A stretch of DNA of 40,762 nt from Prochlorococcus sp. AG-363-O06 (GTDB lineage Bacteria > Cyanobacteriota > Cyanobacteriia > PCC-6307 > Cyanobiaceae). The stretch covers positions 1 through 40,762 of the forward strand of contig QCFY01000012.1 of the NCBI GenBank assembly GCA_003280085.1. Direction: 5' to 3'. Below the pieces are notes generated by a model. It was not told where the DNA came from and did not search any database. It was given only the letters and a program-made list of their open reading frames with translations. Of the stretch, positions 19,034 through 28,122 are shown piece after piece. The position numbers and the translations under genes are program-made. Numbering within the stretch: position 1 is the first letter of the stretch; each line of letters begins with the position of its first letter.

Positions 19034-20014
19034 TTGAGGAAGTCAAAAATTCTTATTACTGGAGCCAGTGGCTGTGTTGGACAATACACAGCCGATTGGC
19101 TCATAAAAAACTCTGATGCAGAATTACTTCTCTGGGTTCGAGATCCAAACAAACTCACAGCTATTCCCAAAGATCATGAAAGAGTTAGGCTTCTAGTTGG
19201 TGACCTGAGATCTCCAAAGACATTTGCAAAAGAATTATCAAGCGTAAATAAAGTTATACACACAGCAACTGCTTGGGGCGACCCAAATAGAGCTTATCAA
19301 GTCAATGTAAAGGCTGTAAAAGAACTATTAAATCTATTAGATCCAAATATTATTGAGCAAATAATTTACTTCTCAACTGCAAGCATTTTAGACAGGAATC
19401 TTACACCCTTAGAAGGAGCTAATTTGTATGGTACAGAATATATTAAAACTAAGGCTCTTTGCTTACAGCAACTTGAGAGACATGTTTTAGCAAAAAAAAT
19501 AATTGCTATCTTCCCAACTCTTGTATTTGGCGGTCAAATAGATGGAAAGAGTCACTTTCCTACAAGTTATTTAACAGCTGGACTCTCTGAAGCCTGCAAA
19601 TGGCTGTGGTTAGCAAGATGGTTTAAAGCCTACTCAAGATTCCACTTCATTCACGCATCAGACATTGCATTTGTATGCGGCTATTTAGCCATTAACCAAC
19701 CAACATTGAATAGTCACGGACTTTTGAAAAAATTAGTATTGGCTCAACCAGAAACATCAATTGACAATGCAGTTGATGCTCTTTGCGAATGGAAAGGGGT
19801 CAAGAAAACACCAAAGATCCCATTAAAAAATTGGCTTGTTCAACTTCTGATCAGAATCCTCCCAATAGTCATGACTGATTGGGATCTATTTAGTGTTAAG
19901 CAACGCCATTTCACACATGACCCAATAACCAACCCTGAAACATTCAATGGACATAGTCACGCTCGAAATCTACAACAAGTTTTTGCGGATGCCGGACTGG
20001 AATCCAAGAAATAA
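19034..20014 (+). CDS. NAD(P)-dependent epimerase/dehydratase (extended SDR)
   Basis: 326-residue extended short-chain dehydrogenase. The Rossmann motif [11 protein letters not shown] is near residues 8-18, the Asp/Leu segment LLVGDLRSP follows, and the catalytic Ser-Tyr-Lys set is probably in YFSTASIL and YIKTK (Y-x-x-x-K). A NAD(P)-linked reaction on a nucleotide sugar, a flavonoid-like or a chlorophyll-related substrate is possible; nothing here decides it. The start is TTG at 19034, the only plausible start close to the Rossmann fold, 4 bp after hemE. The position after hemE and before petE fits a photosynthesis-linked operon, by inference. Confidence 0.8.
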   Translation: MRKSKILITGASGCVGQYTADWLIKNSDAELLLWVRDPNKLTAIPKDHERVRLLVGDLRSPKTFAKELSSVNKVIHTATAWGDPNRAYQVNVKAVKELLNLLDPNIIEQIIYFSTASILDRNLTPLEGANLYGTEYIKTKALCLQQLERHVLAKKIIAIFPTLVFGGQIDGKSHFPTSYLTAGLSEACKWLWLARWFKAYSRFHFIHASDIAFVCGYLAINQPTLNSHGLLKKLVLAQPETSIDNAVDALCEWKGVKKTPKIPLKNWLVQLLIRILPIVMTDWDLFSVKQRHFTHDPITNPETFNGHSHARNLQQVFADAGLESKK

Positions 20015-20063
20015 TGCCCAAGAAGAGCTAAAATATTTGCATATACGAAAAAGTCAAAAAGCT

Positions 20064-20423
20064 ATGGCTTCTTTACTTCGCTCCGTAGTATCAGCATGCT
20101 GCGCATTTTTTCTAGTATTTGCCTTAGGCATAACCTCAGCTCAGGCCTCAACTGTAGAGGTCAAGCTAGGAACAGATGCTGGAATGTTGGCCTTTGAACC
20201 AAGCAACATAACCATCAGCGCTGGTGACAAAGTCAAGTTTGTAAACAACAAGCTTGCTCCACACAATGCAGTTTTTGATGGGCATGAAGATCTAAGCCAC
20301 ACAGACTTAGCATTTGCTCCTGGTGAATCCTGGGAAAAAACATTCTCCGACCCTGGCACTTATGAGTTCTACTGCGAGCCACATCGTGGCGCAGGAATGG
20401 TTGGCAAGGTGGTTGTAAATTAG
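20064..20423 (+). CDS. petE: Plastocyanin precursor
   Basis: Thylakoid-lumen blue-copper protein that carries electrons from cytochrome b6f to photosystem I. The 119-residue precursor begins at ATG 20064 with a Sec-type signal peptide (hydrophobic about residues 8-24) and likely cleavage after AQA (residue 28). The copper ligands are all present: His67 ([10 protein letters not shown]), Cys104, His107 and Met112 ([11 protein letters not shown]). The frame is open further upstream, to an ATG at 19947 inside the SDR gene, but that extension is not family-like. It ends the transcription unit: a strong hairpin terminator follows 50 bp later. Confidence 0.95.
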   Translation: MASLLRSVVSACCAFFLVFALGITSAQASTVEVKLGTDAGMLAFEPSNITISAGDKVKFVNNKLAPHNAVFDGHEDLSHTDLAFAPGESWEKTFSDPGTYEFYCEPHRGAGMVGKVVVN

Positions 20424-20473
20424 TTGTCTGAAGTTTTTAGTCTCTACTTAAGCCCTTAAAGCGAGTAAACATT

Positions 20474-20509
20474 AAAAAAAGTCTGGGGATTAACTCCCAG
20501 GCTTTTTTT
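20474..20509 (+). terminator. Strong intrinsic terminator after petE
   Basis: Inverted repeat of 14 bp: left arm aaaaaaagtctggg (20474-20487), right arm cccaggcttttttt (20496-20509), with one G-U wobble and an 8-nt loop. The right arm ends in seven T, so it acts on the + strand after petE; the A-tract of the left arm would also make it work on the other strand, but no leftward gene needs it. Confidence 0.9.
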
Positions 20510-20593
20510 AATTAAATTATCAATGTCACTAGATTTTGATGGTAATCTGAATATGATCCAAATGAAATAAAAAGACTAAAGCTATTACTAAAT

Positions 20594-20806
20594 ATGACCA
20601 GAGAGGGGTTATCCAACTTTCTTTACGCAGCCGAACGAAGCTCATCACTAAGAAGAGAGATAAGAAAATGCAATAAGATTGAAGACCTGTTTATTCTTGC
20701 AAAAGATTATGGATTTTCTGTTTGCTTAAAAGACATAGAAGAAGATGCAACTAGCACTGAAATAGATTCATGGTTTAGATTAAGTAAAATCTCTCCTATT
20801 AAATGA
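20594..20806 (+). CDS. Small Nif11-like domain protein
   Basis: 70 residues resembling the Nif11 domain (PF07862): a helical start (LSNFLYAAERSSSLRREI), the K/R-C-x-x-x-E-D-L linker and the hallmark ILAKDYGFSVCLKDI, which matches the family's AxxxGF segment. Nif11 domains occur as leader peptides of modified peptides (for example prochlorosins) and as stand-alone proteins in picocyanobacteria. Here no Gly-Gly cleavage site or Cys/Ser/Thr-rich core follows, so this looks like a stand-alone member rather than a lantipeptide precursor. ATG at 20594. It lies between the petE terminator and clpB; a second Nif11-like domain is at the start of the 27583-28122 gene. Confidence 0.65.
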   Translation: MTREGLSNFLYAAERSSSLRREIRKCNKIEDLFILAKDYGFSVCLKDIEEDATSTEIDSWFRLSKISPIK

Positions 20807-20939
20807 TAGCAAGGTTAAAGGTCACACAAGGCATCTAACCATGAATAGAAATCTAACTAGATATCAATTATCTAATGTGTAGAAATAAGGCCTGACAAGT
20901 CCATTAATCTTTCATTGCACTGAATCTTTTTAAAATGGT

Positions 20940-20984
20940 GGTAATTACCGGTCAATCATGTGCAGACCGAACAAAAAGGATCGG
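20940..20984. promoter_or_regulatory. Clustered palindromes upstream of clpB
   Basis: A 45-bp stretch about 60-105 bp before the clpB ATG that is richer in GC than its surroundings. It holds a perfect palindrome ggtaattacc (20940-20949), an inverted repeat cggtc/gaccg (20949-20953 and 20965-20969) and ccga/tcgg (20967-20970 and 20981-20984). The repeats overlap, so they could be alternative RNA folds or an operator. It is not a CIRCE element. Function is unknown. Confidence 0.35.
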
Positions 20985-21045
20985 CTTCCCTCTTTTATAC
21001 AATCAATTCTATATCTAAAGTTTGAACAAGATATTAGCAAAGTAA

Positions 21046-23631
21046 ATGCAGCCAAATGAAACGCAATTCACAGAGAGAGCTTGGTCTTCTATTATTGAAG
21101 CTCAACGGATAGCGAAGGAAAATAGAAACCAAAAAATAGAAACTGAACATCTTTTATTAGCACTTATAAACCAAAAAGATCTCGCTGTAAGAATAATTGA
21201 AAAAGCAGGTGGTTCTGTAATCAATATTGAGAATTCATTATTGAAATATCTAGAATCACAACCGAAAATGAAAGATATTCCTGAATCAAACTTTATAGGG
21301 CAAAGCCTCAACAAAGCATTCGAAGAAGCCAACAAAAAAAAAGGATATTTTAATGATGACTTTATCTCAGTAGAGCATCTACTACTAGCATTGGCTGAAG
21401 ATAAACAATATTGCCAAAAAATTCTTCAGCAAGAGAGAATCAATTTAGAAAAACTAACCTTAGTAATCAAGGGAATTCGTGGGAATCAAAAGGTGACTGA
21501 CCAAAACCCTGAAAACAAATATGAAGTTCTTAAAAAGTATGGAAGAGATCTAACCAATGCGGCACTTGAAGGCCAACTCGATCCCGTAGTTGGAAGGGAT
21601 GATGAAATCCGACGAACAATTCAAATTCTAAGTAGAAGAACAAAAAACAATCCTGTCTTAATAGGAGAGCCAGGTGTTGGCAAAACAGCTATTGCAGAAG
21701 GGCTTGCTCAACGAATCGTCAATGGAGACGTACCTTCTGCACTTCACAACCGCCAATTAATTGCTCTTGATATGGGTTCACTTATAGCAGGTGCAAAATT
21801 TCGTGGTGAATTTGAAGAACGTCTTAAAGCAGTCTTAAAAGAAGTAACTTCTTCAAACGGACAAATAATTTTATTTATAGATGAAATCCATACGGTAGTT
21901 GGAGCTGGAGCTACTGGAGGAGCAATGGATGCTGGAAATCTTCTTAAGCCAATGCTTGCAAGAGGCGAGCTTCGATGTATTGGCGCCACAACAATAACCG
22001 AGCATCGTCAATATATTGAGAAAGACCCTGCTTTAGAAAGAAGGTTTCAACAAGTACTAATAGACCAGCCAAGCGTAAAAGACACAATATCTATCCTACG
22101 TGGGTTAAAAGAAAGATATGAAGTGCATCATGGTGTACGCATATCGGACAATGCTCTTGTGGCAGCTGCTGTTCTTAGTAATCGTTATATTTCTGATCGT
22201 TTTTTACCTGATAAAGCTATTGATCTAATTGACGAATCTGCTTCTAAATTAAAGATGGAAATAACCTCAAAGCCTGAAGAAATTGATGAGATTGACCGTA
22301 AAATTCTACAATTAGAAATGGAAAAACTTTCTTTAGAAAGAGACTCTGGCTATTCAACTAAAGAAAGATTAGAGAAAATACAGTTTGAGCTTGCAGCATT
22401 AAGCTCCCAACAATCTTCACTAAATAAGCAATGGCAAGAAGAAAAGAAATCTATTAATGAGCTTTCATCAATTAAAGAGGAAATTGAGCGTATTCAACTA
22501 TTAATAGATCAAGCAAAAAGGAGTTATGACCTAAATAAAGCTGCAGAACTTGAATATGGAACACTTAGTGAATTACAGAAGAAGTTATCTCTAAAAGAAA
22601 CTTGTTTAAACTCTGAAAGATCGGGTGATAAAAAATCGCTTCTTATAGAAGAGGTTACAGAAGAAGATATAGCTGATGTAATTGCAAAGTGGACAAACAT
22701 TCCCGTTTCTAAACTTGAGCAGAGTGAGATGGAAAAACTTGTCAGCTTAGAAGCACAGCTAAACAAAAAAGTTATAGGACAAAGTCATGCCGTAGCTGCC
22801 ATTTCCGATGCAATCCAACGTTCCAGAGCAGGCATGAGTGATCCAAATAGACCTATAGCCAGCTTTCTATTTCTAGGGCCTACGGGTGTAGGAAAAACTC
22901 AACTTTCCAAAGCATTATCATTCTTATTATTTGATAGTGAGAACTCAATAATACGTTTCGATATGTCTGAGTACATGGAAAAACATACAGTCAGCAGATT
23001 AATTGGTGCTCCACCAGGATATGTAGGTTATGAAGCTGGAGGTCAATTAACTGAAGTTGTAAGGAAAAACCCCTATTCAGTTTTACTTTTTGATGAAATC
23101 GAGAAGGCACATCAAGACATATTCAATATCTTACTTCAAATACTTGACGATGGAAGAGTTACTGATGGCCAAGGGCGCACTATTAACTTTAAAAATACTC
23201 TAATAATTCTAACAAGTAATATCGGTAGTCAAATGATAATTGACTCACCAACAAATAACCAAGAAGAACAGTCAAAGTTAATAAATTCTGCTCTTAAAGA
23301 ATATTTCAAGCCGGAATTCCTAAATCGCCTTGATGAGGTAATAACCTTTAACAAGCTGGGGCGGAATGAAATCAATAAAATTGTAGGTTTACAACTAGAG
23401 GATTTAAGAGAAAGGCTTAAACAAAAAAATCTTAAGCTTGAAATAAGTGATGATGCAATAAATTTCATTGCTTTATCAGGATACGATCCTCTCTATGGTG
23501 CCAGGCCTTTGAAACGTGCAATTCAAAGAGAACTCGAGACACCAATTGCAAAACAACTATTAAAAGGGAATTATATTGATCGAAGCCTCATAAATATTTC
23601 TCTAAAAGGCAATGCATTAAGCTTCGACTAA
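21046..23631 (+). CDS. clpB: ATP-dependent chaperone ClpB
   Basis: Hexameric disaggregase that works with DnaK to rescue aggregated proteins. The 861-residue chain has a Clp N-domain (about 1-145), first AAA+ domain with Walker A GEPGVGKT at 207-214 and [14 protein letters not shown], a coiled-coil M domain (about 400-520, rich in Glu/Lys), and a second AAA+ domain with GPTGVGKT at 611-618 and the sensor region [16 protein letters not shown]. The M domain separates it from ClpC and ClpA. It resembles the ClpB1 type (QFTERAW opening). Nine A in a row (21334-21342 region) encode a Lys tract. No CIRCE repeat is seen upstream. Confidence 0.96.
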   Translation: MQPNETQFTERAWSSIIEAQRIAKENRNQKIETEHLLLALINQKDLAVRIIEKAGGSVINIENSLLKYLESQPKMKDIPESNFIGQSLNKAFEEANKKKGYFNDDFISVEHLLLALAEDKQYCQKILQQERINLEKLTLVIKGIRGNQKVTDQNPENKYEVLKKYGRDLTNAALEGQLDPVVGRDDEIRRTIQILSRRTKNNPVLIGEPGVGKTAIAEGLAQRIVNGDVPSALHNRQLIALDMGSLIAGAKFRGEFEERLKAVLKEVTSSNGQIILFIDEIHTVVGAGATGGAMDAGNLLKPMLARGELRCIGATTITEHRQYIEKDPALERRFQQVLIDQPSVKDTISILRGLKERYEVHHGVRISDNALVAAAVLSNRYISDRFLPDKAIDLIDESASKLKMEITSKPEEIDEIDRKILQLEMEKLSLERDSGYSTKERLEKIQFELAALSSQQSSLNKQWQEEKKSINELSSIKEEIERIQLLIDQAKRSYDLNKAAELEYGTLSELQKKLSLKETCLNSERSGDKKSLLIEEVTEEDIADVIAKWTNIPVSKLEQSEMEKLVSLEAQLNKKVIGQSHAVAAISDAIQRSRAGMSDPNRPIASFLFLGPTGVGKTQLSKALSFLLFDSENSIIRFDMSEYMEKHTVSRLIGAPPGYVGYEAGGQLTEVVRKNPYSVLLFDEIEKAHQDIFNILLQILDDGRVTDGQGRTINFKNTLIILTSNIGSQMIIDSPTNNQEEQSKLINSALKEYFKPEFLNRLDEVITFNKLGRNEINKIVGLQLEDLRERLKQKNLKLEISDDAINFIALSGYDPLYGARPLKRAIQRELETPIAKQLLKGNYIDRSLINISLKGNALSFD

Positions 23632-23869
23632 TAAAACATTAATATAGCTTTTAGCTATTACTGATACAAATTATCATAAACTTTAATCAGGAAAACCTAC
23701 ACAAGAATGTTCTTTCGCATTATTTTTAGGTAGTATCTTGAGTCCACTAATCATTTGTTTGTCATTAAATTGATTAAGAGATAAAGCTTTAAAGCCTGTA
23801 AAGAGTCTCTAATTCTAGATAACATTGTTAAGAAAACTCAAAGGCCATAAACAAGTATAAAGTCAATTT

Positions 23870-24346
23870 TTAATAATCTGTTTTACTTTTAAACCATTTT
23901 GGAACCACTTCAAAAGTAGCCGAATTATAGTTATTTTCACTTGCTTCGACTCGCCAACAACAACTACGGCCAGCTTCCTTTTCTAACAAAAGAACATTCG
24001 CCCATTCCCAAACCAATTCTGCTGAATACTCCATTCCAACATTAGTCATTACACGTAAATCCAAGGCACCTAGTTCATGAAGCCTCTTCCAGTCCTCCAA
24101 AAGCGGATCATCACAATTCACTAAAAATGTATGGTCAAATTGATTCTTCAACATTTCCTCTAGATCCTTCAAATCTGAAAAATCGACAACAAACCCATGT
24201 TCATTCAGTTCAGAAGCAGCGAACCAAAAAGTAAAGCCACGGCTGTAACCATGAACAAAATGACAATGTCCCGGATGCTTCCATTGTCTATGACAACAAG
24301 GAAATCCTTCAAAGTGCTTACTACAGCTAAACGTATGGGTGGACAT
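23870..24346 (-). CDS. 6-carboxytetrahydropterin synthase / QueD-like protein
   Basis: Member of the 6-pyruvoyl-tetrahydropterin synthase superfamily (QueD makes 6-carboxy-tetrahydropterin for queuosine). Family-like parts are VVDFSDLKDLEEML (canonical DFxxLK), QFDHTFLVN (canonical LDHxxLN), a segment MEYSAELVWEWA matching the PTxExLA helix and a Glu in VEASENN near the end. The zinc block is altered: canonical CxxLHGH reads CHFVHGYS (Cys28, His32, Tyr34), so one zinc His is Tyr, while extra His and Cys lie just before (CCHRQWKHPGHCH). It may be a divergent cyanobacterial branch with another product. It is divergent from hisIE across 62 bp. Confidence 0.7.
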   Translation of the reverse strand: MSTHTFSCSKHFEGFPCCHRQWKHPGHCHFVHGYSRGFTFWFAASELNEHGFVVDFSDLKDLEEMLKNQFDHTFLVNCDDPLLEDWKRLHELGALDLRVMTNVGMEYSAELVWEWANVLLLEKEAGRSCCWRVEASENNYNSATFEVVPKWFKSKTDY

Positions 24347-24408
24347 AAAAAGAAAACTAGATTATCAGGCAAAATAGGTAAGTTTCGTTCCCAAGGCCTC
24401 ATTGCTAT

Positions 24409-25086
24409 ATGAGCAAGATTCAGCCTCTAAGTCAGGAATTCATTAGCAAGCTTCGATTTAATGATGATGGTCTAATACCAGCTATAGCTCAAGACTGGCT
24501 AGATGGAGCCGTTCTGATGATGGCTTGGATGAATCATGAATCATTAGATCTAACAATAAGCACTGGAGAAGTTCACTACTGGAGTCGCTCCAGAAGTGAA
24601 CTTTGGCATAAAGGTAGCAGCAGTGGTCACACCCAGGTTCTCAAAGGGATTAGATGCGACTGTGATGCTGATGTTTTACTTTTATCAATACAGCAAACTG
24701 GAAATATAGCCTGTCACACAGGTAAAAGAAGCTGCTTCTATATATCAGATATGAATAGGGAATCCAACTCCAAAACCTTGAATAAAACACCTGCTGATGC
24801 ATTCAGTGAGCTTTTTGAGGTAATTCAACATAGAAAGCTAAACCCTGAAGAAGGTAGTTACACCAATAAGCTTTTAGAAGCTGGTGATAATAAAATTCTA
24901 AAAAAAATTGGAGAGGAAGCTGCTGAGTTCGTCATGGCATGTATGGAAAACGACAAAGGATCTATAGCTAATGAAGCAGCCGACCTTATTTTCCATTTAC
25001 AGGTTTCTCTTGCTAATCATGAAGTGAGGTGGGAAGAAGTCTTAAAGGTTATCGCAGAAAGAAGAGGTGCTCCGAGAAGGAGCTGA
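24409..25086 (+). CDS. hisIE: Bifunctional phosphoribosyl-AMP cyclohydrolase / phosphoribosyl-ATP pyrophosphatase
   Basis: Catalyses steps two and three of histidine synthesis. The N-terminal HisI domain (about 1-115) shows AWMNHESL, HYWSRSRSELWHKGSSSGH and the zinc/magnesium segment RCDCDADVLLL with the downstream ACHTGKRSCF cysteine. The C-terminal HisE domain (about 125-220) has KKIGEEAAEFVMA and NEAADLIFHLQV, the all-alpha NTP-pyrophosphatase pattern. The fusion and the 225-residue length are usual in cyanobacteria. ATG at 24409. Confidence 0.96.
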   Translation: MSKIQPLSQEFISKLRFNDDGLIPAIAQDWLDGAVLMMAWMNHESLDLTISTGEVHYWSRSRSELWHKGSSSGHTQVLKGIRCDCDADVLLLSIQQTGNIACHTGKRSCFYISDMNRESNSKTLNKTPADAFSELFEVIQHRKLNPEEGSYTNKLLEAGDNKILKKIGEEAAEFVMACMENDKGSIANEAADLIFHLQVSLANHEVRWEEVLKVIAERRGAPRRS

Positions 25087-25137
25087 AATACAACTAGCCA
25101 AGACTCTGAAAGCATTACTTACAGAAAATTTGATTGA

Positions 25138-25647
25138 TTAAGGCAAACCAATTCCTCTTGCCATTAATGTTGCAAAAAAAGGAACCAAGGCAAATCCTAC
25201 TAATTCAATATTTAAAATCAAACGAAGCCTAGCAACTAAATTTGAAGTTACTTTGGGCAACTCCCCATTTCTTATAGGTATAATCCATAAGATATAAGTG
25301 ATTGTGGGATATAGTGACAACAGTCCTACTACAATAAATATACTAATTTTTATCCAGAACAAAGGATTGTTTGTATAGAAGTCACTACCCTGGCCAAAAT
25401 ATAAAACCCTTAGGATTCCACTTCCAAGTAAAGCCAAGCCAGCCAATCCGTAAATCACATCGATTGCGACAATGGTTATTGCCTCATTTCGATCTGGGCT
25501 TGGCTTTAAAAGTATGCGCTCAAGGGCTAATGCAGCAAAGCAAAGCATGAAACTGAGATAATGAACATATGCGACCAAAGCACTTTTTGGAATATCACCA
25601 AAAGCAGAAGTTGCCCCCAGCATCATCGGATTAAGAACAGGAGTCAT
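25138..25647 (-). CDS. DUF2214 membrane protein
   Basis: 169-residue integral membrane protein with about four hydrophobic segments (around residues 24-45, 60-84, 97-118 and 142-165). The AYVHYLSFMLCFAALALERILLK stretch (23 residues, near 26-48) with a conserved His and Glu is typical of DUF2214. Function unknown in the family. Convergent with hisIE (51 bp between stops) and divergent from the sigma factor gene. ATG at 25647. Confidence 0.75.
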   Translation of the reverse strand: MTPVLNPMMLGATSAFGDIPKSALVAYVHYLSFMLCFAALALERILLKPSPDRNEAITIVAIDVIYGLAGLALLGSGILRVLYFGQGSDFYTNNPLFWIKISIFIVVGLLSLYPTITYILWIIPIRNGELPKVTSNLVARLRLILNIELVGFALVPFFATLMARGIGLP

Positions 25648-25821
25648 GAGAATAGCTAGTTATAGAGCAAAACGATCAAAAACAATGCATAACCATTATT
25701 GGCTTTTCCATGTAAATAAAGGCAAAAGTTAAGAAACTGTTCAATAAGGGAAAAAAGATTAATTCCGAACTCTTTATTACACAAATAAAATAAACACTTT
25801 TTAGCCCTAACTTTAATAAAG

Positions 25822-25827
25822 AAGGAG
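25822..25827 (+). promoter_or_regulatory. Strong ribosome binding site of the sigma factor gene
   Basis: aaggag, six bases before ATG 25834. A near-perfect Shine-Dalgarno is uncommon among the genes in this window and decides the start in favour of ATG 25834 over TTG 25828. Confidence 0.7.
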
Positions 25828-25833
25828 TTGCAG

Positions 25834-26772
25834 ATGACTAATTCTTTGAGTGCTTTTCTTGGCGAGATCGGCCGACATCAACTTTTGACGCCCGAGCAAG
25901 AGCTAACTATGGGCAGAAAAGTTCAAGCCATGGTTGCTATTACACAGCGCTGCCATTTAGCTGGCGGAACAGGACCTGAATGTGATTATTCAGAAGAAGA
26001 GCTCAAAAAAATACGAGTTGGAGAACGGGCAAGAGATAAAATGATTACAGCCAACTTAAGACTTGTAGTTAATTTGGCCAAGAGATACCAAGGCAAAGGG
26101 CTGGATCTACTGGATCTAATACAAGAAGGAACCATAGGGCTTACTAGGGCAGTAGAAAAATACGACCCAAAACGTGGTCATAGATTCTCCACGTATGCTT
26201 ACTGGTGGATTAGACAGGGTTTAAATAGAGCATTATCAACCCAAAGCAGGACGATAAGAATTCCAGTAAATGTTAACGAGAAGCTGACAAAACTTAGAGC
26301 GGCGAAAGCCAGGCTAATGCAAGCAAATGGGGCGCCACCCAGCTCATCTCAACTATCAACCGCAATGCGAATTCCTAAAGAAGAGGTGGATGAGTTACTC
26401 GCATGTGAACTAAGGAGTATTACAGTAAGCCTTCAAGGATTTGTTAAGTCAAAATCTGATCCTTCGGAATTAGTAGATATGCTCCCCTGTGAACAGGTTG
26501 AGCCGTTAGAGCTTGCTGAGTTAGCAGAAAGAAGTGACTCGGTTTGGAGTTTACTTAATACAGCAAACCTAACTCCAAAAGAAAAAACAATAGTGACTCT
26601 TCGATTTGGCTTAGATGGCAGTAATGAGTGGCGGACTTTAGCGGAAGTAGCTCGTCAAATGCACTGCAGTAGAGAATACTGTAGGCAAGTTGTTCAAAGG
26701 GCTTTAAGAAAGCTACGTAAAACTGGTCTGCAAAATGGATTAGTTGAAAGCACCCCACTAGACCAGTCTTAA
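25834..26772 (+). CDS. RNA polymerase sigma factor, group 2 (RpoD-like)
   Basis: Sigma-70 family protein of 312 residues, lacking region 1.1, hence group 2 as in cyanobacterial SigB-E-type factors; it redirects RNA polymerase in stress or circadian conditions. Region 1.2 is SLSAFLGEIGRHQLLTPEQE, region 2 has ANLRLVVNLAKRYQGKGLDL, DLIQEGTIGLTRAVEKYDP and FSTYAYWWIRQGLNRAL, region 3 the NEKLTKLRAAKARL helix, and region 4 has LTPKEKTIVTLRFGL with the helix-turn-helix TLAEVARQMHCSREYCRQ. The start ATG 25834 follows a strong Shine-Dalgarno. Which numbered sigma factor it is cannot be decided here. Confidence 0.93.
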   Translation: MTNSLSAFLGEIGRHQLLTPEQELTMGRKVQAMVAITQRCHLAGGTGPECDYSEEELKKIRVGERARDKMITANLRLVVNLAKRYQGKGLDLLDLIQEGTIGLTRAVEKYDPKRGHRFSTYAYWWIRQGLNRALSTQSRTIRIPVNVNEKLTKLRAAKARLMQANGAPPSSSQLSTAMRIPKEEVDELLACELRSITVSLQGFVKSKSDPSELVDMLPCEQVEPLELAELAERSDSVWSLLNTANLTPKEKTIVTLRFGLDGSNEWRTLAEVARQMHCSREYCRQVVQRALRKLRKTGLQNGLVESTPLDQS

Positions 26773-26857
26773 AAAAGTCAAAAGGCTTTCTTGACAGTTA
26801 ATCTTTTAGATTGTCCTATAGAAATTATTCAATCTTAAAATTACTCATAAACGAAAA

Positions 26858-27223
26858 ATGGACCCCAAATATTCATCATCAGAACAAACTGTTGAAGCTG
26901 AGGTTATAGATAGCTCTGTAATTGATGAAGGGGTCCTAAGAAAGGTGCTTATTCAAGCTGGTCGGATTGTTGCAAGACCTGCAATAGAAGCACTGGAAAT
27001 GGTTTTAGACAATTCAACCCCTACACAAGCAAGGTTGACAATGCTTGCAGGATTAACTTATTTAATTTTCCCAATAGATATTGTTCCTGACCTTATACCT
27101 GTAATCGGATTTAGTGATGATTTGGTCGCCTTAACAGCAATAATAAGCATCTGGAAACATCACATTACTCCTGAAATTCAAAAAAGGGCCAGGCAAAAAC
27201 TAGACAAATGGCTCCCTCTCTAG
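26858..27223 (+). CDS. DUF1232 (YkvA-like) protein
   Basis: 121-residue protein with the DUF1232 core: a membrane-like helix around LTMLAGLTYLIFPIDIVPDLIPVIG split at the Pro-Ile-Asp-Ile-Val-Pro-Asp signature, then GFSDDLVALTAII. The signature is IDIVPDLIP, the hallmark of YkvA proteins. Function unknown; probably membrane associated. ATG at 26858, 85 bp after the sigma factor gene and 4 bp before the next gene, so the last two are probably one unit. Confidence 0.8.
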   Translation: MDPKYSSSEQTVEAEVIDSSVIDEGVLRKVLIQAGRIVARPAIEALEMVLDNSTPTQARLTMLAGLTYLIFPIDIVPDLIPVIGFSDDLVALTAIISIWKHHITPEIQKRARQKLDKWLPL

Positions 27224-27227
27224 ATCC

Positions 27228-27548
27228 ATGAAAAAAAATTGGTCACAAGCTACAGAGACAGAGTTAAGCCTAATAGTCAAAGACTGGCTAAAAGTTCAAG
27301 GAAAGACTCAAGCTGATCTTCGGGAAGGTCTTAAAGCCTCATCTTCAAGAATGCCATCAATACTAGAAGAACTTCAAAAAGAATATAAAAGTGGAGGTTT
27401 GCCTAAACTAGTATCTGTCCTATGTGAAATAGAGGCAAATTGGAAAGAAGGAGGAGAAGCCCCTAAAGAAAAAAATATCCAAAGCAATGACCCATATAAC
27501 CAAATGGATCTACTACTTCAAGAAATTCTTGATGACTATAATCAATAA
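27228..27548 (+). CDS. Hypothetical protein, cyanobacterial
   Basis: 106 residues, function not recognised. It is hydrophilic and mostly helical: an N-terminal segment SLIVKDWLKVQGKTQADLREGL that looks like a helix-turn-helix-like start, a second helix RMPSILEELQKEYKSGGLPKLV, then an acidic low-complexity tail ending in a helix DLLLQEILDDY. No signal peptide or membrane segment. ATG at 27228, 4 bp after the DUF1232 stop, so coupled translation is likely. It could be a small DNA-binding or partner protein, but that is only a guess from the helices. Confidence 0.7.
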   Translation: MKKNWSQATETELSLIVKDWLKVQGKTQADLREGLKASSSRMPSILEELQKEYKSGGLPKLVSVLCEIEANWKEGGEAPKEKNIQSNDPYNQMDLLLQEILDDYNQ

Positions 27549-27582
27549 ACTTTTAGCTAATACAATAAAAAATAAGTATTTT

Positions 27583-28122
27583 TTAAGTTGTTTTAGTATC
27601 CTCTTTCCAAAATAAAGCCAACCATGTTGTTCCGGGTGCAGCGTCAGTATGCTCGACTCTATGAAGCCTTCTAGGAGCTAGGTACAAATGGTCCCCAGGG
27701 TTTAATTCAACGCTTTCCTTTCGTTCTTTAAAGCTTAGTCTTGCTGTTCCCTGGAGAACTACTACCCACTCATGATCCTCTTGATCGTACCAAAAGTCTT
27801 TTAATGAAGACACCTCACATGATTTAATCAACTCCAAACGCCAGTCGTTACCAGATTGTATTAAATACTTTTCTTCATTACCTCTTTCTGGAATAGGCTT
27901 CGACAATAAATTATCATCAGCAAACCTTAAAGGCCTTACTGGAACATCTCCCCATCTGCTACTTATTTCATATCCCCATTCCTTTGCAAGTGCAACCACT
28001 TGATTATGGTCAGTGCAAGCTTCTAATGTTTCCTTACGACCAGGGACTTCTTCAAGTGAAAGTACCATTGCCTGTAGTTGGTTAACCTTGCTTACGAAAC
28101 GAGCCAAATCGTCTATAGCCAT
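27583..28122 (-). CDS. Nif11-like domain fused to a cupin
   Basis: 179-residue protein with two parts. Residues about 5-55 look like a Nif11 domain (LARFVSKVNQLQAMVLSLEE, then the VVALAKEWGYEIS helix-turn matching AxxxGF/GY). Residues about 90-175 form a single cupin: DQEDHEWVVVLQGTARLSF (motif 1 with HEWVVVLQG), then LNPGDHLYLAPRRLHRVEHTD (motif 2 with PxxLHRV). A metal site is likely from His, Glu and His residues in these motifs. The N-terminal part normally acts as a peptide leader or stand-alone domain, so the fusion is notable. The gene is convergent with 27228-27548. ATG at 28122. Confidence 0.75.
   Translation of the reverse strand: MAIDDLARFVSKVNQLQAMVLSLEEVPGRKETLEACTDHNQVVALAKEWGYEISSRWGDVPVRPLRFADDNLLSKPIPERGNEEKYLIQSGNDWRLELIKSCEVSSLKDFWYDQEDHEWVVVLQGTARLSFKERKESVELNPGDHLYLAPRRLHRVEHTDAAPGTTWLALFWKEDTKTT

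Noticed and set aside
19947-20063. Longer plastocyanin start at ATG 19947
   Set aside because: It would overlap the SDR gene and put a charged, non-signal stretch before the obvious signal peptide that begins at 20064.
20807-21045. Possible CIRCE heat-shock element before clpB
   Set aside because: No TTAGCACTC-N9-GAGTGCTAA pattern or close variant is present.
24197-24412. 71-codon + strand frame over the QueD-like gene start
   Set aside because: Mostly antisense to QueD, with no recognisable motifs; the real genes are QueD and hisIE on either side.
26777-26796. gtcaa/ttgac repeat after the sigma factor gene as terminator
   Set aside because: The stem is only five pairs and lacks a proper T run, so it is too weak to call.
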